DNA of 47,185 nucleotides from Elusimicrobia bacterium GWB2_63_16 (GTDB lineage: Bacteria; Elusimicrobiota; Elusimicrobia; Elusimicrobiales; UBA9959): assembly GCA_001799715.1 (NCBI GenBank), contig MGTZ01000057.1:1-47185 (forward strand), given 5' to 3'. This document shows, piece by piece, positions 40,464 through 47,185 of the stretch. Position 1 is the stretch's first letter, and each line of letters starts with the position of its first letter. The translations under genes were made by a program, and so were the position numbers. Under the pieces are notes generated by a model that was given only the letters and a program-made list of their open reading frames with translations, was not told the DNA's origin and ran no database searches.

Positions 40464-41116
40464 TAATTTTTCCCGGCGCCTTCCCGCTTATGCTTGAAAG
40501 AGAGCTCGGCGCCCTTGAGGATGCGCCGGATGTTGGCGATATGGGTGTAGAAGATCAGTATGCAGACCGTCAGGGCCAGCAGCGTGAAGGGCCGCTGATA
40601 ATCCTTGGCCAGCGCGAAGCAGAGCACCGGCAGCGCCACCGAGGCGGCCATGGAACCCACCGAGATGTGGCTGGTGATGCCCACCGCTATGGCGAACACC
40701 ACGAAAGCGCCCGCGGTGGGGATGGGGATCAGCGCCATGAAGACGCCGGCGGCCGTGGCCACGCCCTTGCCGCCGTGGAAGCGCAGGAAAGGCGTCCAGA
40801 TATGGCCGGCTATGGCCAGCGCGCCGGCGGTGACCGGTATCCACCAGTGGCCTTTGCTGAAGTCCGCGTAGTTGGCCGGGTCGAAGAAGTACTGCGCCGC
40901 TATCAGGGTGGGCACGAAGCCTTTGAGGAAGTCCGCGGCGAAGGTCATAAGGCCGGGCACCTTGCCCAGCGTGCGGTAGACGTTGGCCGTGCCGGGATTG
41001 CCGGAGCCGTGCTGGCGTATGTCTATGCCCTTGAGGCGGCCGATAATGTAGCCGGTAGGTATGCCGCCCAGGATATAGCTCGCGATGAAAAGCAGGCCTA
41101 TTTGGATATGATTCAT
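40463..41116 (-). CDS. plsY: glycerol-3-phosphate acyltransferase PlsY
   Basis: The 217-residue inner-membrane enzyme has about five transmembrane helices and the PlsY motifs GSGNPGTANVYRTLG (G3P site) and FHGGKGVATAAG (acyl-phosphate site). It transfers acyl groups from acyl-phosphate to glycerol-3-phosphate, the step before PlsC. The ATG lies nine bases after a TATAAT, so the leader is very short. First gene of the plsY-BFN-IHF-merR unit. Confidence 0.95.
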   Translation of the reverse strand: MNHIQIGLLFIASYILGGIPTGYIIGRLKGIDIRQHGSGNPGTANVYRTLGKVPGLMTFAADFLKGFVPTLIAAQYFFDPANYADFSKGHWWIPVTAGALAIAGHIWTPFLRFHGGKGVATAAGVFMALIPIPTAGAFVVFAIAVGITSHISVGSMAASVALPVLCFALAKDYQRPFTLLALTVCILIFYTHIANIRRILKGAELSFKHKREGAGKN

Positions 41117-41125
41117 TATAAAAAG

Positions 41126-41131
41126 ATTATA
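41126..41131 (-). promoter_or_regulatory. -10 box of plsY unit
   Basis: TATAAT on the minus strand, nine bases before the plsY ATG; a second TATAAT overlaps the ATG itself (41115-41120). No -35 consensus is visible. Confidence 0.45.
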
Positions 41132-41173
41132 TAAAACCGAGGGGTTTTAGGATAGCGGCCGTCCCCCCCGGCG

Positions 41174-42430
41174 TCAGTCCCCGCCCGCGGCCGCCTTCTT
41201 GCGCAGCCTGGCGTAGTTCTCCGGGGTGGCCTTGAACTTGAGCGCCACCCCCTCCTGGCCGTAATCGGCGGCTTTCACCAGGCAGGAGGAGTAGATCTCC
41301 TTGATCAGGCCTTTGGAGCCGACCGGCACGGTGAGTTCGTACTCGCCCCAGCGCGCGGCCAGGGCCCGCTCGCAGGCGGCCAGCAGCTTGTCCACCCCCT
41401 GCCCGGTGAGGGCCGAGATGAAAAGGGGCCGCAGGCGGTCGGGGGCCCAGGCCGAGACGGCCGGGTTCTTGACCGCGTCAGCCTTGTTGAAAACGTGCAT
41501 GACCGGTATATCCTTGATCCCCAGCTCTTCGAGCGTGGCCTTTACCGCGTCGTGCTGCTGCCTGGCCTCGGGCGAGCTCAGGTCGTGCACGTGCAGGATG
41601 AGGTCGCTGTAGCGTATCTCCTCGAGCGTGGCGCGGAAGGCGGCTATGAGGTCGTGCGGCAACTTCTGGATGAAGCCCACCGTGTCGGTGAACAGCGCCC
41701 AGCCGCCGGCGGGCAGGCGCACGCGCTTGGTGGTGGGGTCCAGGGTGGCGAACAGTTTGTCGTCGGCGTAGACGGCGCCGGGCTTGGCGGTGAGGCAGTT
41801 GAGCAGCGTGCTCTTGCCGGCGTTGGTGTAGCCCACCACCGAGATCTGCGGCATCGGCACCGAGTCGCGCCGGGCGCGCTGGGTGTGGCGCTCGCGGCGG
41901 ATGGAATCTATCTCGCGCTCCAGCTCGGTGATCTTCACGCGCAGCTCGCGCTTGTCGTACTCCATCTTTTTCTCGCCGGAGCCGCGGCCGCCTATCATGC
42001 CGCGCTGCTGGTCCATGCTGCCGCCCTTGCCGCCCAGGCGCGACAGGGCGTAGTTGAAGCCGGCCAGCCGGGCTTGCAGCTTGCCCTCGCGCGTGCGGGC
42101 GCGCATGGCGAAGATGTCTATGATGAGCCGCGGCCGGTCGGCCACCTTCACGCCCAGGGCCTTCTCCAGGTTGCGGCCCTGGCCGGGGGTCAGTTCTTCG
42201 TCGAAGATCACCGCGCCGGCGCCGGTCTCGGCCACCAGCGCCTTGAGCTCCTCCACCTTGCCCGACCCCACCAGCGTGGCCGGGTTCCAGGCCTGCAGGC
42301 GCACCAGGATCTTCTGCACCGGCTCCAGGCCGGCCGTCTCGGCCAGGCGCCAGAGTTCGTCGAGGGAGGTGCCGCCGCCGGGGTTGGGCCGGCCGTGCTT
42401 AAGCTCGGCCCCTATCAGTATGGTCTTCAT
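41174..42430 (-). CDS. hflX: ribosome-associated GTPase HflX
   Basis: The 418-residue protein has the HflX N-terminal domain (RLQAWNPATLVGSGKVEEL, FDEELTPGQGRNLE), the signature GRGSGEKKMEYDKREL, and G motifs VGYTNAGKSTLLN (G1), DTVGFI (G3) and NKAD (G4). HflX splits stalled or stressed ribosomes. The start MKTILIGAEL overlaps the miaA stop by four bases (ATGA). Last gene of the miaB-PilZ-miaA-hflX operon. Confidence 0.95.
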   Translation of the reverse strand: MKTILIGAELKHGRPNPGGGTSLDELWRLAETAGLEPVQKILVRLQAWNPATLVGSGKVEELKALVAETGAGAVIFDEELTPGQGRNLEKALGVKVADRPRLIIDIFAMRARTREGKLQARLAGFNYALSRLGGKGGSMDQQRGMIGGRGSGEKKMEYDKRELRVKITELEREIDSIRRERHTQRARRDSVPMPQISVVGYTNAGKSTLLNCLTAKPGAVYADDKLFATLDPTTKRVRLPAGGWALFTDTVGFIQKLPHDLIAAFRATLEEIRYSDLILHVHDLSSPEARQQHDAVKATLEELGIKDIPVMHVFNKADAVKNPAVSAWAPDRLRPLFISALTGQGVDKLLAACERALAARWGEYELTVPVGSKGLIKEIYSSCLVKAADYGQEGVALKFKATPENYARLRKKAAAGGD

Positions 42431-43389
42431 GAATTTATTATCCTCTCCGCGAGGGCGGCGGGGTCGTATTCCGTGAAACTCTTGAGCTCTATGAGCTGCG
42501 CGTTGCGGTAGCGCGCGAACCAGGTGTTCTGGCGCTTGGCGTAGGCCAGGGAGGCCGAGACGATCTGCTTTATAGCTTCGGGCTTGCTCAGCCGGCCGGC
42601 CAGGTAATCCAGCATCTGCGGGTAGCCCAGCGTCTTGAGGCCGGGGCAGTCGTCGGCGTAGCCCGCCGCCAGCAGCGCGCGGGTCTCGGCCGCCCATTCC
42701 TCGAAGCGCGTCACCGTGCGCAGCTTCACGCGCTCGGCCAGCAGCTCCTTGGCCCACTTCAGGAAAACGAACTTGCCCTCGTGCGCCGGCAGCGAGGTGA
42801 AGAACCTGCCGCTCCACACCTGCGAGGCAGGCTTGCCGGCCAGCTGGGTGATCTCTATGGCGCGCATCACGCGCTGTATATTGTTGACCGGGATCTTCTC
42901 CGCGGCGGCCGGGTCCATGGCGGCCAGTTGTGCGTGCAGGGCGGCGCGCCCGTCGGTCTCGGCTACGGCGGCCAGGCGCGCGCGCAGCTCCGGGTCGGCC
43001 GGCGGCAGGTCGTCCAGACCGTTCCAGTAGGCCTGCACGTACATACCGGTGCCCCCAGCCATGATGGGCACCTTGCCCCGCTGCCAGATCTCGGGCACCA
43101 GTCGCTTGGCCTCTTTGACGAAAGTACCCGCGTCGTAAGCGGAGCGCGGGTCGAGCGTGTCCACTAAATGGTAGGGGATGCCTTCCACCAGGTAGGCGCG
43201 GCCTGCGGGCGAGTCTGCCCAGGCGCCGGCGGGCTTGGCGGTGCCGGCCTCCATCAGTTTGTAAACCTGCTTGGAATCGGCCGAGATGATCTCGCCGCCC
43301 AGCTGGCGGGCCAGCTGCAGGGCTATCTCGGTCTTGCCGGAGGCGTTGGCCCCCATCAGGGTTATCGGTTTAAGCGGTGTCAGGGACAT
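42427..43389 (-). CDS. miaA: tRNA dimethylallyltransferase MiaA
   Basis: The 320-residue enzyme adds an isopentenyl group to A37 of tRNAs reading UNN codons. The P-loop LMGANASGKTEIAL, the ADSKQVYK motif, MAGGTGMYVQA and the KRQNTWFARY tail motif are intact. It makes the substrate for MiaB, which is encoded in the same operon. A GC hairpin separates it from the PilZ gene. Confidence 0.97.
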   Translation of the reverse strand: MSLTPLKPITLMGANASGKTEIALQLARQLGGEIISADSKQVYKLMEAGTAKPAGAWADSPAGRAYLVEGIPYHLVDTLDPRSAYDAGTFVKEAKRLVPEIWQRGKVPIMAGGTGMYVQAYWNGLDDLPPADPELRARLAAVAETDGRAALHAQLAAMDPAAAEKIPVNNIQRVMRAIEITQLAGKPASQVWSGRFFTSLPAHEGKFVFLKWAKELLAERVKLRTVTRFEEWAAETRALLAAGYADDCPGLKTLGYPQMLDYLAGRLSKPEAIKQIVSASLAYAKRQNTWFARYRNAQLIELKSFTEYDPAALAERIINS

Positions 43390-43393
43390 GGTA

Positions 43394-43442
43394 AATTGAA
43401 AGCGGCCAGTAGGGTTCGCCTACCGGCCGCCTGCTAGCTTTT
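43394..43442 (-). terminator. hairpin between PilZ gene and miaA
   Basis: Long stem GCGGCC-AGTAGG/CCTAC-CGGCCGC with loop GTTCG; the tail on the minus strand is only TTTCAATTT, so it may attenuate rather than stop transcription into miaA. Confidence 0.55.
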
Positions 43443-43459
43443 CGTCCGGCCAGCCTCCG

Positions 43460-43942
43460 TCACTTCTTCTTGAACAGCGGCTCGTCCTTCTGCGGCTTGT
43501 TGCACAGGCCGTGGGCGCGGCAGGTTTCGACGCACACTTCGGGCAGTTTCAGCTCGTAGCGGGTGTCGCAGTCGGTATAATCTTCGGCCATCTCGTTGAT
43601 GCGCTTGCGGTCATCGTGGCTGATATGGGAGAAAGAGATGCCGTTCATGAACACGCCGCCCTTGTCCTTGACCCAGGAGATCTTGCCGGTCACCGGCATT
43701 TCCTTGACGCCGTTGAGCTTGAGCATGATGTTGAGCTCTTTGGTGTGGGGCGGGGCCATGAAGGTGATCAGGCGCATGCCGCCGGCGCTGAGGTCGGCCA
43801 GGATGGCGGGCTGGGGCACGGCCTTGCCGTGCGCGTCCTGGGCGTAAAATTCTATCTCCACGGGCTCGAGGATGCCGTGCAGGATGGGCAGGCGCACGTG
43901 CTCGCGTCTTTCCTTGAGAACCTTGCTGTTTTTTTTGGTCAT
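43460..43942 (-). CDS. PilZ domain protein with Cys-rich tail
   Basis: The 160-residue product has the c-di-GMP-binding PilZ signature: RREHVR (Arg12-Arg17) and DLSAGGMRL (Asp50-Gly55). After the PilZ barrel, the last 40 residues contain four Cys (CDTRYELKLPEVC, CRAHGLC), which is unusual and may bind metal. Its start overlaps the miaB stop by four bases. A PilZ gene inside a tRNA-modification operon may link second-messenger state to translation, but this is inference from gene order. Confidence 0.85.
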   Translation of the reverse strand: MTKKNSKVLKERREHVRLPILHGILEPVEIEFYAQDAHGKAVPQPAILADLSAGGMRLITFMAPPHTKELNIMLKLNGVKEMPVTGKISWVKDKGGVFMNGISFSHISHDDRKRINEMAEDYTDCDTRYELKLPEVCVETCRAHGLCNKPQKDEPLFKKK

Positions 43943-45231
43943 AGTAGTTTCCCGTTCAAAGTATTTTTGGCCGCGCCCGTCACCAGTACCTTCGCGGTGC
44001 TGCCGGGCGCCCCGCCTGCCTTCACTCTCACGGCGAAATTGCCGGAGGCGCGGCCGTATGTTTGCGTCTCGAAAAGAACTTCCTCTATTTTACCAATTCT
44101 TTCGTTCAATACAAGCCGCGAATTTTCCTTCACCGCCGCCAGCAGTTTCTCCAGGCGGGCCTCCATTTCGGCCTCGCCGATAGTGGCCGCCATTTCCGGC
44201 TTGTCGGTGCGCGGCGAATACTTGAAACAGTAGGCCAGCGAGAACCGTCCTTCCCGCACCAGCGCCAGCGTATCCTCGAAATCCGCCCCGGTCTCGCCCG
44301 GGTAGCCCACGATGAAGTCCGTGGAGACGGCCAGGCCGGGCGCGGCCGCCCGCAGGCGGCCTATCAGGTCCAGGTACTGCCCCCGGGTATAGCCGCGCCG
44401 CATGGCCTTGAGCACGCGGTCGGAGCCGCTCTGCACCGGCAGGTGTATATAGCGGGCCAGCCTGGGCTCGGCCGCCAGCAGCGCGGTGAAGGCCTCGTCG
44501 AAATACAGCGGGTGCGGGCTCATGAAGCGCAGCCGCGCCAGCCCCGGCAGCGCCAGTACTTCCTTTAAGAGTTCGGAGAACGTGGTTTTGCCGTGCTTGT
44601 AGGAATTCACGGTCTGGCCCAGCAGCACTATCTCTTTGGCGCCGGCCGCCAGCTTTTCAGCGGCATCCTTGAGCACCGCTTCTGGCGACAGGAACACCGC
44701 CGGCCCGCGCACGGCCGGCACTATGCAGTAGGAGCATTTGAGCGAGCAGCCGCGCATGATGGTGACATAGGCGGTCTGCGGCGAGCGGAACAGGTTCTGG
44801 TGGGCGGTCTCGGTCTCGGGCGTGGGCCCCAGCTGCGCTACCAGCGCGTCCTCGAAACTTTCTATGGCCTTGGCTCCCACCACCTCGTCCACGAAGGGGA
44901 AGCGGCTCTTGAGGCTCTTACCCCCCAGCTTCTGCGCCGCACAGCCCACCACGAAGATCTTGCCTTCCGGCTTTTTCGCTTTCCACACGCGCAGCCGGCC
45001 TATCTGCGAGATGGCCTTATCCTCGGCGCGCTGGCGCACGGTGCAGGTGTTCACCACCACCGCGTCGGCCTGCTTCAGGTCGTCCGTGAGCGTATAACCG
45101 CGCCGGCGAAAAGCCGCCGCGATCCCCTCCGAGTCCGCCTCGTTCATCTGGCATCCGAATGTAATGATGCAGACTTCCTTATGCGGGCGGTTCCGTGGGC
45201 CTTGGTTCTGCGGTTTTTCCGGTTTCTGCAT
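43939..45231 (-). CDS. miaB: tRNA-2-methylthio-N6-dimethylallyladenosine synthase MiaB
   Basis: The 430-residue radical-SAM methylthiotransferase has the N-terminal cluster domain (FGCQMNEADS, VVNTCTVR, VVGCAAQK), the radical SAM motif RGCSLKCSYCIVP and a C-terminal TRAM domain. It converts i6A37 to ms2i6A37 after MiaA. The start ATG (minus strand) has its ribosome site GAGGA inside the left inverted repeat of the recombinase cassette, so translation start depends on the repeat. Confidence 0.96.
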   Translation of the reverse strand: MQKPEKPQNQGPRNRPHKEVCIITFGCQMNEADSEGIAAAFRRRGYTLTDDLKQADAVVVNTCTVRQRAEDKAISQIGRLRVWKAKKPEGKIFVVGCAAQKLGGKSLKSRFPFVDEVVGAKAIESFEDALVAQLGPTPETETAHQNLFRSPQTAYVTIMRGCSLKCSYCIVPAVRGPAVFLSPEAVLKDAAEKLAAGAKEIVLLGQTVNSYKHGKTTFSELLKEVLALPGLARLRFMSPHPLYFDEAFTALLAAEPRLARYIHLPVQSGSDRVLKAMRRGYTRGQYLDLIGRLRAAAPGLAVSTDFIVGYPGETGADFEDTLALVREGRFSLAYCFKYSPRTDKPEMAATIGEAEMEARLEKLLAAVKENSRLVLNERIGKIEEVLFETQTYGRASGNFAVRVKAGGAPGSTAKVLVTGAAKNTLNGKLL

Positions 45232-45322
45232 TTTTTGTTTTCCTCAAAAAAATAATAATTAAATGGCGCAAAAAATTCTGCATTTCGGACTTCTTTGCCC
45301 GAGATTTTGATGTTCCTGAACA
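45231..45322 (+). repeat. left inverted repeat of cassette
   Basis: Identical over the outer 46 bases to the reverse complement of 47140-47185, and about 86 of 92 bases identical overall. It carries GAGGA (minus strand), the ribosome site of miaB. Confidence 0.9.
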
Positions 45323-45375
45323 GCAGATTGAGCAGACGCTTACGCTCGCTGGGACTAAGCTGTTTCTGCTCCGGT

Positions 45376-45394
45376 GCTACGTCGGAGACGTAGC
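45376..45394. other. perfect hairpin downstream of recombinase gene
   Basis: GCTACGTC/GACGTAGC with loop GGA, 17 bases beyond the recombinase stop on the minus strand. There is no T-tract, so transcription could run on to miaB. Confidence 0.6.
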
Positions 45395-45410
45395 TACGGA
45401 CCGCCGCGAG

Positions 45411-46775
45411 TTAGTCCGCGAGTTTCTCGCGGTCTATCTCGCGTAATTCGAAATAAGCGGCGAGCTTTTTCAGTTCCTCGCCTTGCTTCATCAAGTCGCG
45501 GTTTTTCTCCTCAAAAACTTCCTTGGACATCAGGCCTTCAATGTAGGCGTCGGTCAATTTGCCCTGGCTGGCCAGGTTGGCCGTAAGTTTCTCTTTTACC
45601 TCTTTTTGGGCCTTTTTTTCGTCTTCCGTGGGCCGGGGTGCCGGTAAAGTCATGTTCGTCCATCGGTTCCCTAATTTAGGGTTATGGATCAGTATATCCA
45701 ATAGCTCGGCCACCTGCGGTTCAACGTCATCGGCCTTGGCGCTTTTGTTTGTACAGGCGGTATAGCCGTTGTTCCGCGAGGAACAACGGTACCATTTCTT
45801 GGTGGCCTTGGTGCGGTGATTACAGACCGCGGTTGCGCTTATATACTTGCGGTTGCACTTCTCGCAGAACAAAACGCCGGACAGGATATAGCCTTCGCTG
45901 CGGGCTTTGTGGTGGCGCAAGCCTTTTTCGGCGAGGAGTTTTTGCGCTTGCGCAAAAACCTCCTCGCTGATGATGGCTTTATGCTTGCCCTGAGCTATTA
46001 TTATTTTGTCAGGGGAGTTCTTAACGTACTTGTAGCCCTTGGCGGTCTTTTTGGTCTTGTCGTAGTGGTGGGCGTTCCAAACCAGCTTACCGATGTATAT
46101 CTGGCTTTTAAGGATATCCCCTATGACCTTTGAACCGAAATAGTTGCCCTTGCGGTTCTTTATGCCTTCCCTGGCTAAGGTACTGGCTATGGCCCAGGTG
46201 CTGTGCCCCTCGTTGTACAGGGCGAAGATGCGCCGCACAACCTCGGCCTCGTTTTCAACTACCTCCAGCAACTTGGCGGGTTTATTGTAGGTGTAGCCGT
46301 AGGGCACAAACCTTGAGCCCTGCCAGTTCCCCTGCTGGACGCCCTTAACCATACCGGGGAATACGCGCTCCGCAATGCGGTTGCGCTCGAACTCGGCGAA
46401 ACTGCCAAGTTGCTGAAACATCAGTTTACCGGCCGAGGTTGTGGTGTCAAAGGGTTCCCCCGCAGATTTGAACCCTACTCCTTGGTCGGATAAGGTGTCC
46501 ACCAAAGATAAGAGGTCTTTGAGGTTGCGGCTGAACCTGTCCAGCTTGGATACCAATACAAGCCCGAACTTGCCGCCTTTGGCGTCAGCCAAAAGTGCGG
46601 CAAGCGCGGGCCGGTCAGACGAATAACCACTTATGCCGTTGTCGGAATAAACTTTGTAGACCTCAAGGCCTTCACGCTTGGCGAAAGCTTCAAGAGTTTC
46701 CCGCTGCACCTCAAGGGAATAGCCTTCCCGGGCCTGGTCTTCCGTGGATACTCGCAGATATAGGGCTGTCTTCAT
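45411..46775 (-). CDS. large serine recombinase
   Basis: The 454-residue protein has the resolvase/invertase catalytic domain (LYLRVSTEDQ with Ser10, KLDRFSRNLKDL), a recombinase domain (about 165-270, RRIFALYNEGHSTWAIASTL), a zinc ribbon with CEKC...C...C pattern (about 300-345) and a C-terminal coiled-coil/tail (380-454). This is the site-specific large serine recombinase family, which integrates, excises or inverts DNA between short sites. The start follows GGTAGCC and comes four bases after the helix-turn-helix gene, so they form one operon. Confidence 0.94.
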   Translation of the reverse strand: MKTALYLRVSTEDQAREGYSLEVQRETLEAFAKREGLEVYKVYSDNGISGYSSDRPALAALLADAKGGKFGLVLVSKLDRFSRNLKDLLSLVDTLSDQGVGFKSAGEPFDTTTSAGKLMFQQLGSFAEFERNRIAERVFPGMVKGVQQGNWQGSRFVPYGYTYNKPAKLLEVVENEAEVVRRIFALYNEGHSTWAIASTLAREGIKNRKGNYFGSKVIGDILKSQIYIGKLVWNAHHYDKTKKTAKGYKYVKNSPDKIIIAQGKHKAIISEEVFAQAQKLLAEKGLRHHKARSEGYILSGVLFCEKCNRKYISATAVCNHRTKATKKWYRCSSRNNGYTACTNKSAKADDVEPQVAELLDILIHNPKLGNRWTNMTLPAPRPTEDEKKAQKEVKEKLTANLASQGKLTDAYIEGLMSKEVFEEKNRDLMKQGEELKKLAAYFELREIDREKLAD

Positions 46776-46779
46776 ATGG

Positions 46780-46953
46780 CTACCTTATGGTTTCCTTCCA
46801 CTTTTTCAGCTTGCGCATGTCCGCCTCGGTGAACACCGGGAAGTCCCTGTAATCGCGTCCGGGTTTTGCCCAACCGCGCTTGATCCAGTTATAGAGGGTC
46901 TGGCGCGTTACCCGCAGCAGTTTGGCGGCCTCAACCATGTTGTAGCGCTTCAT
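46780..46953 (-). CDS. small excisionase-like helix-turn-helix protein
   Basis: The 57-residue protein has a MerR/excisionase-type HTH (MVEAAKLLRVTRQTLYNWIKRG) and a basic end. It may set recombination direction or regulate the recombinase. The ATG at 46953 is chosen because a TATAAT lies six bases before it; the frame is open further upstream from a TTG, but that would run through the terminator hairpin and the repeat. Confidence 0.8.
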   Translation of the reverse strand: MKRYNMVEAAKLLRVTRQTLYNWIKRGWAKPGRDYRDFPVFTEADMRKLKKWKETIR

Positions 46954-46959
46954 AGGTAA

Positions 46960-46965
46960 ATTATA
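46960..46965 (-). promoter_or_regulatory. -10 box of recombinase operon, leaderless
   Basis: TATAAT on the minus strand, six bases before the HTH start codon. Transcription runs left through the recombinase toward miaB. Confidence 0.55.
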
Positions 46966-46987
46966 CATCATTTTACACATAGTGAGG

Positions 46988-47093
46988 ACCGCCGGGGGGC
47001 GCGACCGAATATTAACAGAAAAGCCCGCCAGGGCCGAGCGAATGCGAGGCCGGGGCGGGTTTTTAATAAACCAAGGTGCGCCCCCCGGCGCGG
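46988..47093. terminator. long nested hairpin / bidirectional terminator
   Basis: Outer arms CGCCGGGGGGCGC (46990-47002) and GCGCCCCCCGGCG (47078-47090) enclose an inner terminator: AAAAGCCCGCC (from about 47019) and GGCGGGTTTTT (to about 47064). It abuts the right inverted repeat and would stop transcription entering or leaving the cassette on that side. Confidence 0.75.
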
Positions 47094-47185
47094 TGTTCAG
47101 GAACTGCAAAATCTCCGGCAAAAAACTCCGAAATGCAGTATTTTTTGCGCCATTTAATTATTATTTTTTTGAGGAAAACAAAAAA
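47094..47185 (-). repeat. right inverted repeat of cassette, at window end
   Basis: Reverse-complement partner of 45231-45322; the outer 46 bases are identical. The window stops inside or at the edge of the repeat. Confidence 0.9.

Larger units (their letters stand above)
45231..47185. mobile_element. serine recombinase cassette between inverted repeats
   Basis: A helix-turn-helix gene and a large serine recombinase lie between inverted repeats of about 92 bp (45231-45322 and 47094-47185). The left repeat touches the miaB start codon; the right one runs to the last base of the window. The arrangement fits an invertible segment or an inserted element; the far flank is not visible. Confidence 0.6.

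Noticed and set aside
46954-47121. Longer form of the HTH protein from an upstream TTG
   Set aside because: It would read through the terminator hairpin and into the inverted repeat; the shorter form begins just after a TATAAT.
45231-47185. Inverted repeat as amplification fold-back artefact
   Set aside because: The arms differ at about six positions and enclose two intact genes and a terminator.

Overview
The window is about 47 kb of GC-rich bacterial chromosome from a diderm: it carries outer-membrane barrels, signal peptides, a LysM envelope protein, FtsA/FtsZ division genes and type IV pilus parts. The prepilins, with the N-terminus KGFTLIELLVVVLIIGI and a following VEKSR stretch, and the general gene content look most like Elusimicrobiota. 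This lineage call is from pattern memory, not a search. No rRNA, no CRISPR array and no intact prophage are visible. The last base lies inside a long inverted repeat, so the window probably ends at an assembly break.

Layout. 1-4.8 kb: three surface or envelope genes on the + strand (a tail-fibre-like repeat protein cut by the left edge, an FN3-type protein with a C-terminal sorting-like domain, and a beta-barrel/LysM protein). 4.9-12.8 kb: a giant coiled-coil protein, a coiled-coil histidine kinase overlapping it by 16 nt, and a receiver protein joined to a transmembrane helix and a propeller-like domain. This looks like a dedicated two-component system with an unusual architecture and is one of the two main points of interest. 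12.8-14.1 kb: two convergent, nearly identical pilin genes with matching promoters, and tRNA-Lys. 14.2-18.6 kb: ftsQ-like, ftsA, ftsZ and pilT. 18.6-27.1 kb: deoxynucleoside kinase, cmk, plsC, an S1-domain protein, a TPR protein, a peptidase/propeller/barrel fusion, a HEAT-repeat protein and a small membrane protein.

27.1-29.1 kb is an accessory-looking, mostly non-coding island. It has a low-GC patch, many hairpins, a repeated ATGGTATT-type motif, and one small winged-helix-like gene whose promoter contains three ATATGTCA boxes. The same box recurs upstream of the porin promoter near 32.2 kb, which suggests a small regulon. 29.2-32.0 kb: two outer-membrane barrel genes. 32.3-35.0 kb: an apparent operon (acylphosphatase, sigma factor, apt, tRNA-Arg, TPR protein) with the tRNA embedded between coding genes. 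35.1-39.2 kb: tRNA-Pro(CGG), a glycolipid-type glycosyltransferase, a Fur/PerR regulator with peroxiredoxin, a divergent metal chaperone, a secreted serpin and tRNA-Pro(GGG). 39.3-41.1 kb: merR, IHF/HU, bifunctional nuclease and plsY.

41.2-47.2 kb: miaB, a PilZ gene, miaA and hflX form a leftward operon for A37 tRNA modification and ribosome-related functions. Directly upstream of the miaB start codon is a 1.95 kb cassette: a small helix-turn-helix gene and a large serine recombinase between 92-bp inverted repeats, plus a bidirectional terminator hairpin at the far end. Its geometry suggests an invertible segment that could switch transcription into the miaB operon, the second main point of interest.
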